Below are positions 23,401 through 34,075 of a DNA stretch of 64,000 nt, piece by piece. Below the pieces are notes generated by a model that was not told where the DNA came from, did not search any database, and worked only from the letters and a program-made list of their open reading frames with translations. The stretch lies in the NCBI GenBank assembly GCA_016271365.2, contig CM057451.1, forward strand, positions 496,378,501 to 496,442,500. The letters run 5' to 3'. The translations under genes and the position numbers were made by a program. Position 1 is the stretch's first letter; the number at the start of each line of letters is the position of its first letter. Source of the DNA: Neoceratodus forsteri. Its lineage: Eukaryota; Chordata; Ceratodontiformes; Ceratodontidae.

Positions 23401-24330
23401 GGAAGGATTAGGAGAAGCACACATTACTGCAACAAAGGTGGGAAGAGAGGAGCAGAAAGTAAGACTGACCATGAGGAGCTTGAGCAAGGAGGGAAGAGAT
23501 TCATCTAGGGAGACAGAGCAGGATAGGTTTTGATGAGTGTAGATGGCCACACCACCACGTTTACTTCGATCTTGATGAACAGGGTGATAGTCAGGGAGAG
23601 CTAGTTGGGAATCAGAAATACTGAAGAAGAGCCAGGTTTCAGAGATGCAGAGTATGTCTGGACAGAATTGGGAAACTATATTCTGAGAGCATCTAGTTTG
23701 GGAAGTAAGCTCCTAGCATTAAGGTGGCAGCATCTAAGGCCTTTGGGTAAGGGGAAGAGGAGACAGAGGGGCCAGGGTTGGGAGGAGGAGGAAGAAAAGA
23801 AGGGGGAGATACTGGATAGGCTTACATTTCCTGGGACGGCAGCAGGATTTTAAAAATGATGAAGGAAGGAAGTATGGAAGGAGCCTGTGGAGAGCTCGAA
23901 ATTAAGGGGAAAAGGAAGGAAGGAAGAAAGCCAGGGTGAAAATGGAAGATGTGGGGTGAGGTAGGAACGTGGAAGGGGGGGAAAGGTAGGAGAGAGAGAG
24001 AGAGAGAGAAGGAGGTAAGGGCAGATAGTGGACATTTAGTGGGTAGAGTAGCGGGGGGTAGATATCATAAGTGTTAGGAAGGAAAGTGAGGGGGATGGGA
24101 CGAGGAAGGACTGGAAGGTAGAAAGCTAGGAGGAGGAGAGGAAGGATAAGGTCCATATGAGCAAAGGGGTGAAAATTGGTTGTAGGTGGAGGTATTCAGG
24201 TAGTGGTATCTGGGAGAGGGAGAGGAAAATGGAATGGAGGAAAACTTAGGCTGAAGCTAGAGGGGAGGGGGGCTAGAAAATAAAAAAAAGGGGGGGGAAG
24301 AAAGGAGACACAGAGTTGAGAAGGGGATGG
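20455..24330 (-). mobile_element. Long degenerate LINE with endonuclease and reverse transcriptase remnants
   Basis: On the minus strand the order of pieces is that of a nearly full-length LINE. Around 23550-23200 are endonuclease remnants (AIYTHQNLSCSVSLDESL, then an LGDFNLNW-like block in another frame). 22835-22602 has DLQLYRSLKNTCTKAIRVAK. 22689-22315 has VQEVIHALFSLNPHKSSPNG. 22206-21900 has FRRDHSTITSLLCVTDTFL and TFDSVSHSLLISKLL. Near 21400 is HLYADNTVLFASGPSS, with the catalytic D-D changed to D-N. 21276-20674 is the C-terminal part (FNSLGVWLDIHLNYSYHI). Many stops make it non-functional. The purine-rich plus strand at 22.4-24.3 kb is the complement of its C/T-rich coding strand. A TTAA MITE interrupts it. 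Confidence 0.82.
21439..21842. mobile_element. Kolobok/T2-type MITE, 404 bp, TTAA target site
   Basis: Flanked by TTAA at 21435-21438 and 21843-21846. Inverted ends AGGAAAACTGTCTAAATT and its complement-equivalent (AGGAAAACTATCTAAATT read from the right) continue into long foldback arms that include CTGTATTTTACTTGTGAAAA and TTTTCACAAGTAAAATACAC. TTAA duplication with AAGGAAAAC-type ends is characteristic of Kolobok-related MITEs common in frogs. piggyBac also uses TTAA, but the terminal sequence fits Kolobok better. No coding capacity. Confidence 0.88.
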
Positions 24331-24379
24331 GAGGGCAGGCAGGAGAAAGAGATGAAAGCATAGGGAGTTGTGTTAGCCA

Positions 24380-25150
24380 GCAGTATAAGGCTGCTTGGAG
24401 TCAGCTAAACGGTACAGTTAGAGATCAAGTTAGTCAGTGTTAGCTACTTCAGATAGCTGGACAGTACAGAGTTAAGTCCCAGGCATATGAACAAAGCTCC
24501 TAATTAAGGCAAGTAATACATGACATCTAGGATAGCAATGCAGGCCTACCTCAGATATTGTGTTTAGCTAGGCACCCAGGAAAACAAGCAGTTACTGAGG
24601 CAATTACAATTAAGTCTATGTGAGTTTTCAGTTTTTATATTCTAAAGCAGCAATACACCGATTAAATAGGCTGAGTGCTGATTAAAGAGTCATCACAGTT
24701 ACTGCTTTACACAGAATAAATATATGCAAGAGTAGACCAAATTAATAGGAAGTATGAGAGGAAGCAGTAGGCAGAGTTAAATCTAAGACAATAAACAGCT
24801 GTATGCGGGAGTAGACTAGATTAAAAATGGAAACTATAAAGAGTAAATATATGGAGGCAGTATGCTTAGTAATCCAAGGCAGCAGTATGCAACAGATACA
24901 GACACGGCTCTAAATGAACTTATTTGCAAGAGTAGATCAGATTAAAAATAAATAAGCAGTAATGACTACATATACAGAATGCACATATTAACTAGACCAT
25001 GCAGAAGGCTTAAACAATAGTAACACAGAACAACACTTCAGACCGGTAAGCAGATCGTACCATACAGAGCTTAAATATACAAGAGGCAAGCAGATACCTG
25101 ACAGGGCAATTCAAATACAGGGCTAATATGCAGACAGTATAGCATGTTAT
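24380..25150. repeat. A/T-rich degenerate repeat region, possibly LINE 5' UTR
   Basis: The phrase GCAAGAGTAGA(C/T)CA(A/G)ATTA, or a variant, recurs near 24728, 24806 and 24930, with GCAGTATGC-type words between. It lies just upstream, in LINE orientation, of the long minus-strand LINE, so it may be its 5' untranslated region. The rest to 25540 is not recognised. Confidence 0.4.
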
Positions 25151-25544
25151 GACTAAGATACTAGGATTTGAACACATGGGCACATGCAGGAATGGGGCCA
25201 TAAGACCATAGGCAAAGTGTCCTGGGATCCTGGCATCTCCCCTCTGGAGACTTCCCTTGAGGACTCCCACTCTTGCTGTGCCACTCAAGCAGGAACCGCT
25301 CACACAGGACCGCTTTAGTTGCAGTGAGGAACAGACCACAAAGCCTGCCCACAGACATACGATTGGGCTGCTGATTGGCCCATTTATTGGAGTAGCTCCT
25401 GCTACTCAAATGTTCGAGTCCTGGCTGACTTGGGGGGAGAGCCCACAGGCAAACAAGTGGCTATTCCCTCTGAAGATGGTGGCTGGTCCTTGTGGCTGGG
25501 AAGGTCGGAGTTCCCACAGGGTGTTCTCACAGGGGAAATGGTCA

Positions 25545-25927
25545 GAGTCACAGGGGAAGTGGTCAGAAAAGAGCTTACTGCCCTGAAAGTCAAAAAGGCC
25601 ATGGGGCTGGATGGATTGCAACCTAGGGTTCTTAGGGAACTAACATCAGAAGTGGCTGAAACCCTGGCAGAGCTATTCAACAGCTCATTACAGTCAGGGG
25701 TAGCTCCAAAAGATTGGAAGGTAGCGGAGGTAGTTCCACTCCACATGGGAGGGGACAAGGAGCAACTGGACAAGTACAGGCTCATTAGTCTTACCTCCAC
25801 TTTCAGTAAATTAATGGAGACACTAGTCAAGGAGGATCAAGTGGACTACCTAGAGAGAAATGGGCTCCAGGATTTTATTTATTTAGTTTTTGTTTACTGG
25901 GTAAGTGCACTAGACCAGATATATATA

Positions 25928-25985
<58 letters not shown>

Positions 25986-26170
25986 TATATGTGCGTGTGT
26001 ATGTATATATATAGTTAATACAGGATAGTAAGCAGCATGAGTTCATGGCAGGAAGGTCTATTCAGACCAACCTGATAGTATTCTTTGATTGGGTTACTAG
26101 GGCATTGGATAAGAAACAATCAGTGGATTAACTCTACTTTGACTTCCATAAGGCATTCAACACAGTGTTA
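25545..26170 (+). mobile_element. CR1/L3-like LINE fragment (N-terminal reverse transcriptase), split by microsatellite
   Basis: The plus strand reads KELTALKVKKAMGLDGLQP, FNSSLQSGVAPKDWKVAEVV, then LDKYRLISLTSTFSKLMET, the start of CR1/L3 reverse transcriptase. The reading breaks at about 25872, where an A/T-rich insertion with (AT)n begins. It resumes at about 26015 with HEFMAGRSIQTNLIVFFDWV-like and FDFHKAFNTV-like coding, and stops at about 26170. The same family is seen at 9308-10285. Confidence 0.85.
25919..26012. repeat. (AT)n/(AC)n compound microsatellite
   Basis: An (AT)n run of about 50 bases is followed by a short (AC)n run, then TATATGTGCGTGTGTATG. It lies in the insertion that splits the CR1/L3 fragment. 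Confidence 0.95.
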
Positions 26171-27069
26171 GGAGTGCTCTGAGTTTCTGGAATCCATTCC
26201 TAGAGCACAGCGCCTGAATTTTGGTGATTCTGATTCCAATTGCAATCTAATCTCGCTTATGGAATTGGAACAGAATCGGAAGCATAATCTGAATTTCCAG
26301 TTCTGCAACTGAGCTAACCCTCCCCAGAGCAAAATCCGATGGAAACCAGCATCCCACAGTTTCTTAGATATTTTCATTTCATTTCATTTTTATTTTTTAT
26401 AGTTATTAGCCGATGAGCAAAATGCCCATTTTCACAAGTGACAAGTACAATAAATACAGTACGAACACAACCTACACATACAGAATACACAAACATTAAA
26501 CATTGAATACAAGTACACTCATTCTTTGATAATAACCATTGTTTTAATCTAACTTTAAAAGATTTGTTTGTTGTGCAATTACCAATTTCATCAGGTAGCG
26601 AACTGTATTAAGTAGCAGCCCTATATAATACAGATTTTTGTCCTATTGATTTTTTTGAATAATAGAATTCTAAAAACATGCTTACTTTGTGACCTAGTAC
26701 CCTTTAAATTAAAAGCAAAATGTTTCTGAGTCCCCTCCCACTCCACTTCCCTCCCATGCCTGACCTGAAGGGGTTTCCTCCTTTTTCTTGGACCTGGTGA
26801 TCTCTCTGGGTGCCTGTGTAGCTCAGGGGATCTGACTGACTGTCTGACCTTGGTGCCCGTGGGCTAGTGGGCTGATGGTCCATGGTCACACAGGTGGTGG
26901 TTTGGTCTGCCTGGCAGCTCCATTCCTTCCTCTCCCCGATATGGCTTCTATCTCCATCTACCCTCCTTGTCAGGCTTTTGTTTTTGTTTGTTTCTTCTTG
27001 CAGGTCCTAGTCTCAGTCCAACCAGTTCCACTTGACTCACCACATCTCCCCTTACCTCAGTGGTGTGCT
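26171..27069. other. Unannotated, with possible LINE 3' fragment
   Basis: 26175-26370 is rich in GAATT(C)-type inverted words (GATTCTGATTCCAATTG). 26385-26720 resembles the low-complexity 3' region of the 17.6-19.8 kb LINE (ACTGTATTAAGTAGCAGCCC-type text) but without a readable protein. The rest is not recognised. Confidence 0.25.
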
Positions 27070-27400
27070 TAAAGATTAACATGTATTTGTGTGGGAAGTT
27101 AAAAACTGCTAAAATTCACATAGCGTGATGTGTAGTTCCACACTTCACATCTGACCGTCAAGTAATTGCAGAAATTTTATTGTGAATTGTCACACTAAGC
27201 TTGCGCAACACACCTTGTGGTGAATTTTACCCTACAAATTGACACACTACACATCAACAATTCATCTCAAAGTGTGAATTGCATCAATCTGAATAGTGAA
27301 ATTTGCTGCAAGTGTGACAAAGTGTGTAGTGTGCAATTTGCAAATGCTACATGTAGAGGCCAAATTTCTCTCTATTCATAGGTGAATTTTAAATTTTCAA
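27070..27400. repeat. Possible foldback DNA with CACACTACACA / TGTGTAGTGTG words
   Basis: GACACACTACACATCAACAA and AAAGTGTGTAGTGTGCAATT, plus repeated GTGAATT and AATTCAC words, suggest an old palindromic element. No ends or duplication found. Confidence 0.35.
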
Positions 27401-28131
27401 TCTACCTAGTAACTGGCAGATATTGATAAATGGACATTACTGCTGCCACTGACCAATGACTTATGTGGCTACTGTAATGAGCTGAGCCCAACCTGAGGTG
27501 TCTTCTTGAGGAATTGATGGGGAGTGGCCAACCTGCATTACACCCTGGATTCACAGCAGACCAAGTACAATGTCTCTGACTCTGATACTGCAAGAGGAAC
27601 CTAGGGAAGTAGTGTAGGTAGACCACCTCTCACCAGTGTCCTCATCAGCACAGTAGCACACGTCCAATTTGTGTAGCCACCAGCCTGGGAGGGACAGTGG
27701 ATGGAGGACAATGGCGAGGAAGAGAAACTAAAGTCATAATGGGCAGGATGATGCAGCTGACTGTCCACGTGGATGCTGAGACCGGGCATGGGTAATCAGT
27801 ACTGTGGTGTCTGTGTGGCAGTGGTGACAGCGAGGGAGGACACTCAAGACTACATGATGCTGCAATACTTACTGGGCTAGTAGCCCACACAGGGGCAGTG
27901 GGAGTGGGCTGGCCTGGCAGTGGCACTGTGGGGGAGTCAGAGGACTGAGTAAGTAGTGCTGGTGGACTGGTCAGTTCAGTTCTAGTTCACATGGAAAAGG
28001 TGGTCACCTGTGTGTGGAGTCAGATTGTGGAGTGGATTCAAGACAGGGCAGAGACCCACAATGGCAGCAGGCACAGCTCTATCAGCACTTAGTTAAGGGG
28101 GTGGGGGCAAACTGAAGTGGAAGGGGAGAAC
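27401..28131. other. Unannotated stretch
   Basis: Two minus-strand ORFs (27601-27926) overlap in different frames and have no motif. Not called. Confidence 0.4.
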
Positions 28132-28594
28132 TAGTGTTGCTCAGATAGTGCTTTTGTGGATCCTACCACTATCTGTCAAATAATGCTGGTATCCTACCTA
28201 GGATCCTACCAGAAATCCTACCAAGGATAGATGAAGGATCCAGGATTAATAGCGATGGATTCAGGTTAGGATCCAGGGATCCTGGGTCAGATCCAGGGAT
28301 CCTAGGTCAGATAGTTAAGATCCGGGGTCATATAGTGATGGATCCTAGGTCAGATCCAGGGATCCTAGGTCAGATAGTTAGGATCCAAGCTGGATCTGTT
28401 GCTAGGATCCACATGATCCACAATGTTTCTTGCTAGGAACCACAGGATCCACAGCGTTTGTAGGATCCATGCACTGGATCCTAGAGGGTAGGCTCCATGG
28501 TCAGATAGCATTGCTATCCTACCACAGCAACTATCTGGCCAAATGGGAGGTATCTGTTGGTATCCTAGTTTCTATAATACTATTTGAGCAACAC
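28132..28594. mobile_element. hAT-like MITE with internal GGATCC/CCTAGG repeats
   Basis: Left end GTGTTGCTCAGATAGT (28134-28149) and right end ACTATTTGAGCAACAC (28579-28594) are inverted repeats with one mismatch. The flanks GGGGAGAAC and GGGGAAGAAC differ by one indel and could be a decayed 8-9 bp duplication, so hAT is likely but not proven. The interior has many GGATCC and CCTAGG words, mostly as GATCCAGGGATCCTAGGTCA and variants. Confidence 0.7.
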
Positions 28595-28599
28595 GGGGA

Positions 28600-29300
28600 A
28601 GAACATTAAGTTTTGCAAACAGGTTTGCAATGCAGTCATATGCTGATTCAGAATTGCCAATTCCACATGCGACCCCTTTTTTTTTTCTTCACCTTTTGCC
28701 CAGACAACCCTCCTTCAGGGAGACACCCTAGCCTCGTCACCCTGACCTCCGCCGGGGCTTACTGTCAGCGTCTTCCCCCAGGGCTTACCTCCCTGGTGGA
28801 GTGTGCAGGGGTCCTCAAACCCCACCAAGGGCCAGAACCAGTTTGGGCTGGCAAGCTCAGCTAGTCAGGTGCGGGACATGCGGATACCCCCAACATTTTC
28901 CTTGTTCTGGTCCCCCTGGGAGGTGTGGTATGCAAGAATATCTAGGTGCATGTCATGCACTCCCACGTGACATGCATCAATGTCTGCCACACCTCCCAAT
29001 CTTCTGGCCAGGCTGCCTTTCCCCTAGTTTCAACCAGGGCTAGGCAAGTGGAGGACTCTGCCCACCCTCCCCCTACAGAGAAGAAGATCAGTCCTATGGA
29101 TACTCAATCCTCCTCCCCCTTGGCCAGCCCTCTGACATCTATCTTCACTTCTGAACCTATGTTATTTCATCATGAGTGGTAGTGCTACCACTGTGCCGGC
29201 AGGCCAGCCACCACGTGCTACCCCTTATTGGAATTTGGATTTTCAGCCTTTAATACCGAAAATCTGAATTTTGAAAAAAAAAAGCCAGAAATCTGATGTA
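28600..29300. other. Unannotated stretch
   Basis: GC-rich DNA with overlapping small ORFs in several frames (28613-29182) and no motif. Confidence 0.4.
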
Positions 29301-29317
29301 TTCTGTCAGATGGATTA

Positions 29318-29455
29318 CAAGCAGCCCTTCTTGATGCCACATAGATGGCTTCTGAAGAAGTTAGAAGATCTGGGTGCAGCAAAGGATCTAGTTAGATGGG
29401 TGGGAAGTTGGTTGAAGGGGAGACAGCAGAGGGTGGTAGTAAATGGGGTCAGGTC
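29318..29455 (+). mobile_element. Short CR1/L3 LINE fragment
   Basis: HRWLLKKLEDLGAAKDLVRW and [13 protein letters not shown] match the segment just before the GVPQGS box of the 9308-10285 family. It is cut on both sides. Confidence 0.8.
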
Positions 29456-29459
29456 ATGT

Positions 29460-29545
29460 TTTCCTACCTTTGTTTGGACTAATAAGAGTTTTTCAGAACA
29501 CAAGTTTTAAGCCCATTCAGAGTCCTTCTTCAGCTAGTTTTAGTT
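29460..29545 (-). repeat. Possible Penelope-like element 3' UTR fragment
   Basis: The minus strand reads GCTGAAGAAGGACTCTGAAT, GGGCTTAAAACTTGTG, then AACTCTTATTAG. This resembles the CTGAAGAAG...GAAACGTTG...AATAAA phrase found at the 3' end of Penelope-like elements and some other retroelements. No protein supports it. Confidence 0.3.
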
Positions 29546-30290
29546 TCTACAATTCAGTAGAGAGTGCACTCTACTATCAGCAATTAATATACATAAGAAA
29601 GAATTCAAAGAGTGCAAAAGACACTTCAAAAATACACAAGAAAGGTGAGCTTTTGAGCTCAAACATATTAATCTTCTGGACACTAAAAATAATGAACTTA
29701 AATATAGACATCAGTTTCATGACTCCCTGCAAATTTTAACTGACAGCTACAATTGTTGAGGTGCTGGGTGCCTCAGTTGCTGCCATGCTACTAGCCTGTG
29801 TTCAGGAATGGACCTGGGTCACTTGGGGGTTGACTGGGAGATAGAGGGTTGGGCATCTGTAGGACAGCTCTCCTGCTGTGGGGATGGTGGAACATCTGTC
29901 CTAAGACTTGTCTGCCCCCTAGAGGGATCTGGGTGGCCGCATGATGGCACAGCAAGGAAAGGAGACCACACGCCCAGACACCATGGTGTCTGCAGAGGCG
30001 GAGCATGCACATTGCATCACTGCATGCGGGTGGGCCCTAGGGATAAAATGGAGGAAAAACTCTCTGACTCATGTAAGGTGACAGCCAGCCTGCTGGCCAT
30101 GCACTGATGACTGGGCACCTTCAGCCCGAGTCTTGTGACAGAGCCACAACAGAGAAGGTAAGTCCCAGAGAAGTTGAGTGATGGGTCTGGGGGAACCCGT
30201 CCAGATGGGGACCCGTCGGAGTGACTGGAGAATAAACACAGGGTGGAAAAAAGAAGAAAATAGGTCTCTTTGTTTCTAATGATGTCCTGA
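29546..30290. other. Unannotated stretch
   Basis: Overlapping ORFs on both strands at 29790-30110 and 30121-30579 conflict with each other and have no motif. Confidence 0.4.
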
Positions 30291-30294
30291 TGCT

Positions 30295-30425
30295 ACCTAT
30301 TTCCGCACCTGAGCAGGCTAAAGCACTGAGGTTTAGTAACTGGCTCATGGTCACACAGTGTGTATTTGGCTCTAGTGGGGTTTTAAAATGTGATCTTCCC
30401 CTTAGCAAGCAGATGACCACCAGAC
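30295..30425 (+). repeat. Old MIR/L2-like core-tail fragment
   Basis: CACTGAGGTTTAGTAACTGG then TGGTCACACAGTGTGTATTTGG-type text matches the ancient core-tail signature, including the CAGGCTAAAGCACTGAGG lead. Confidence 0.45.
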
Positions 30426-31584
30426 CACATTGCATCCAATATGTTTTTTTATGGGTTTGGACTGTAAGTGCTGACCAAGCTGAACCCTTCTGGGTCAATC
30501 CCCTCTCAAAATGATTGCCCCCCCGAGACAAATTGTTGTGAACCCCCACCCTACCATCCTCTACCACCCAACCTCCCACCTCTCTTCAGCCTCAAATTAT
30601 GAGGATACAAATCCTCTTGACCTTTAAAAAAGGAGACCATTCAGTGCTGGTTTGACCAAGTGAGATGTCCTCTGTATTCAATGTCCTGCTGTAGAATGAA
30701 GGAATGATAATGTCCTCACCTATAGTGACACAACTGGTCACCCCAGCACTGAACAGTTTTCTTTATCACAGGTCAGGAAGGCCAGTATCTTTAACACTTG
30801 GGGCCAGGGATGAGGGAGACTGGGTAGTAAGTTGGGGCTTTGCAACAAATCAAATGACTCTGGGGGGGGTGGACAAGCATAGGGTGGTGGGAGGGAGGGG
30901 GTGTTTTTACTGATATGGCATGGGTGAGGAAATGGATATCCTTCCTTTATTAAATACTTTGTCGGAACTGTGGGGGAGGTGGGAGGTGGTTCAGTGCTAG
31001 AGGTCAGCGGGGTTGGGGTACTTCATTTAAAAAGCTGTGGGTGGTAGGAGGGGGTGGAACAGTTTGTCACAGTGGGAGGGGGTGGGCTTAACATTAAAGA
31101 ACAGGGTTTTTGAATTACAAGAAATCAGTTTGCATAGTTTTGTCAGTAAAGCCCTACTTCGCCTGGTGAAGACAACACACAGTGGCACTTCGCTGACACT
31201 TTTGCTGGAGAAGTGTCACTGTGCATAGTCTTCATTGGGCAAAGGTGGGCTCTTCACCAGGTGAAAACTACAGGAAGTGCAGCTACAGGAGAAGTGAAGT
31301 TGGAGACAGTTTGTGAAGTTCCTTGAGGTTGCACATCTCTGCTGTAGATGGCTAGATATATAAGTAGACAGATACTGTCTATACGAAGATAGATAGACAG
31401 TCAGGCAAACAGGCAAACAGACAGAATATGGGTTGAAAATCCTAAAGAACACCAAACCCCCAATTTGCCAAGAGTCCTAAGACTCCAAACTCATTTTTTT
31501 CAGTTTCCTTACTTTGTCCACTTTGCATTCTTCAACTCAAATATTTGTGTTAATGTATTTTTTTGCAATGAATAGAGATTGATT
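30426..31584. other. Unannotated stretch
   Basis: G-rich runs around 30860-31090. AGTGGCACTTCGCTGACACT at 31180 and AGTGTCACTGTGCATAGTCT at 31212 hint at a small hairpin. Nothing else is recognised. Confidence 0.35.
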
Positions 31585-31592
31585 AGCTAGAC

Positions 31593-31637
<45 letters not shown>

Positions 31638-31640
31638 TGA
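31585..31640. repeat. (GATA)n microsatellite
   Basis: About 12 GATA units starting in AGACAGATAGATAG, followed by related (ACAG) words. Confidence 0.95.
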
Positions 31641-31996
31641 ACAGACAGACAGAGTGATTGATTGATTATGGGTAAGCGTGGTATCATAAGCAATAAGACA
31701 TGTAGGGGTGTGGCGTGTTGCGTGACCAATGTGAGCCCCAGGTGTCTAGTGAGGCATGAGGTGCTTATGCCATGTGTGTTGAACATCTGGGAAGTGAATT
31801 TACCGCATAACAGATCATGTCCCCTGGGTATATTAATGCTTTTTTTAAATGTTTGACAGGAATATTATTTTAAAAAGCCAAAATGCTCAAAATTTAAAAA
31901 CAAATTTGAAGATTTTAAAAGAAGTGTATAAACATTGTAAAAACATTTCCTACTGTGCACCCTATTGTGCACTCATCTGCCCTTCCCCCCTCCTTA

Positions 31997-32590
31997 CACA
32001 GAAACATTGAATGTGACAGCAGATAAGGGCTGCTGGGCCCATCTAGTCTGCCCACATTTTTAACCGTCATTTTTTGCTTCAGATCTTTACTTGATCTATG
32101 ATGCCGTCTCTTCTGCTCCTTACCTTCCCCCTATGATTCCCTTGTGCCTATACCAGGCATTTTGAATTCCAACACTGTTTTCACCCCCAGTGCCTCCACT
32201 GGAAGGCTATTCAAGGCATCCACTGCCCTTTCTGTGAAGAAGTACTTCCTCACATCCCTCCTGAATTTACCCCTCCTCATGCTTCACAGCATGCTCCTCT
32301 TGTTCTAAAGCACCTTTTTCTCTGAAAAATATCACATCCTTGTACCTTATTAACCCCAATGAGGTATTTAAAGGTCTCTATAATATCCCTCTCCCTTCTC
32401 TCCACCAGTGTGTACATATTTAGCTCCTTTAGCCTCTCCTCATAGGGCTTTTGATGCAGACCCTCCACCATTTTGGTAGCCCTCTGGTGGACCACCTCCA
32501 CTCAGTCTATGTCCTTCCTGAGATGTGGTCTCCAGAACTGGACACCGTACACAAGGTGAGGTTTTACCAGTGATCTGTATGGGGCAGCAC
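31997..32590 (-). mobile_element. CR1/L3-like LINE 3' part (tandem neighbour 1)
   Basis: A minus-strand copy of the CR1/L3 C-terminal arm and 3' tail. The plus strand begins ACACAGAAACATTGAATGTG and ends near GATCTGTATGGGGCAGCA. The protein fragment at 32501-32277 includes VVHQRATKMVEGLHQKPYEE and ERRERDIIETFKYLIGVNKV. Confidence 0.87.
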
Positions 32591-32606
32591 ATCTTCCCTC
32601 TTTAAC

Positions 32607-33735
32607 ACAGACACATAAAACTAACAGCAGAAAAGGACTGCTCAGCCCATCTAGTCTGCCCATGTTCCCTACCTACTGCAATACTGTAGCCCCTACTTGG
32701 TCCATGGCTTATCTTCCCTTACCTATCCTGAGAATTTTTGTATTCCCCCACTGTCTTTGCACCCACCACATCCTCAAGAAGGCTGTTCCATGCATCCACT
32801 ACCCTTTCCAAGAAAAAAATACTTCCTCACATTACCCCTGAGTCCACCCCCATCCAGTCTTGTTTTGTACATTATTTATGCCCTGGAGGTATTTCAAAGT
32901 CTCTATCATATCCCTCCTCTCTCTCCTTTCTTCCAGAGTATACATGTTGGGATCCTCCAATCTCTCCTTATATGACTTCTGGTGTAGACCTGCACCTTTT
33001 GTTGCCCTTCTCTGAACTGCCTCAACTATGTCTATGTCCTTCCAGGGATGCTGCCTCCAAAACTGGAAACAGTACTCCAGATGAGGTCTCACCAATGATT
33101 TGTACAGTGGTAACACCACCTCCTTTTTTCTGCTGATGATACCACTCCCTATGCACTCCCACATTCCACTGGCTTTCTCCACAGCCTTTTCACATTGGTT
33201 GATCACCTTTAAGTCATCAGATATGATTATCCCCAGGTCTCTTTCCTGTTTGGTGGCCGTCAACCCCTCTTCCCCTATCATATACTCCTCTCCTGGGTTT
33301 CTGTGGCCCAAGTGCATGATGTTGCACTTTTTTGCATTGAACTTTAGCTGCCACACTCTTGACCACTCCTCAAGCTTTCTTAGGTCCTTCCTAATTTTTT
33401 CCACCCCACCCAAAGTGTCAACCCTGTTGCAGATCTTAGTGTCTTCTGAAAAGAGGCATACCTTCCCTTCCAGCCTCTCTACAATGTTGCTTATGAAGAC
33501 ATGAAAGAGGATCAACCCCAGAACTAATCCCTGTGGCACCCCACTGGTCACCCTTCCCTCCTCAGATTGAACTCCATTTACCACCACCCTCTGTGTTCTA
33601 TATCTCAACCAATTTCTGACCCAGTTTACTGCCTTAGGACCCACTAGCAGACTGCAGAACTTGTTTACAAGCCTCCTATGTGGCACGGTATCGAAGGCCT
33701 TGCTGAAGTCCCAGTGCCCTTTCCTATGCACTCCA
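32607..33735 (-). mobile_element. CR1/L3-like LINE with the longest ORF of the window (299 aa)
   Basis: The minus-strand ORF at 33731-32832 carries FSKAFDTVPHRRLVNKF (residues 9-25), SGVPQGLVLGLILFHVFIS, the altered catalytic box CLFSEDTKICNRV (F-x-DD has become F-S-E-D), NAKKCNIMHLGHRNPG, ERDLGIIISDDLK, LVRPHLEYC and EAVQRRATKG. It covers the palm-to-thumb part of reverse transcriptase. The first catalytic Asp is Glu and the 5' half is absent, so it cannot be active despite the open frame. The 3' tail is at about 32607 (ACACAGACACATAAAAC, degenerate). Confidence 0.92.
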
Positions 33736-34075
33736 GCATCCCACTAGCCCCACTGATTTGCCTTGTCACACTGCTGGCCACCTTTAAGTCATCTGAAATT
33801 ATTATTTCTAGGTCTCTTTCCTGCTTGGTTTTTGTCATTATCACTCCACCCATGTTGTAATGATAAATTAATCGATTGTTTTTAAAATGTTATTATTTTA
33901 TGGTTTATACTGTAATGTTATACTCTGTACGGTGCCTTGACTATGAAAGGTGCTATATAAATAAAGTTTGAGTTGAGTTGAGTTGAGTACTCTGCTCCTG
34001 GGTTTCTATGGCCCAAGTGCATTATTTTGCACTTTTTTTGCATTAAAACCAAGCTGCCATACCCTTGACCTGCTT
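33722..34075 (-). mobile_element. Third CR1/L3 piece, interrupted by an L2-type tail
   Basis: 33722-33857 encodes SGASGMLECIGKG and KQERDLEIIISDDLKV in reverse. 33990-34075 is the next part (KKCKIMHLGHRNPG-like, reversed). A 130-base insertion separates them. It abuts the 5' side of the previous copy, so three pieces of one family sit head to tail. Confidence 0.82.
33858..33989 (+). mobile_element. LINE 3' tail with GAGTT repeat inserted in CR1/L3
   Basis: GGTGCCTTGACTATGAAAGG, TGCTATATAAATAAAGTTTG and then (GAGTT)n are the typical 3' end of L2-like LINEs or SINEs using their tail. The insertion lies inside the CR1/L3 piece, hence later. Confidence 0.7.

Noticed and set aside
32832..33731. 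Active CR1/L3 reverse transcriptase
   Set aside because: The frame is open, but the catalytic F-x-DD is F-S-E-D and the 5' half, including the endonuclease, is missing.
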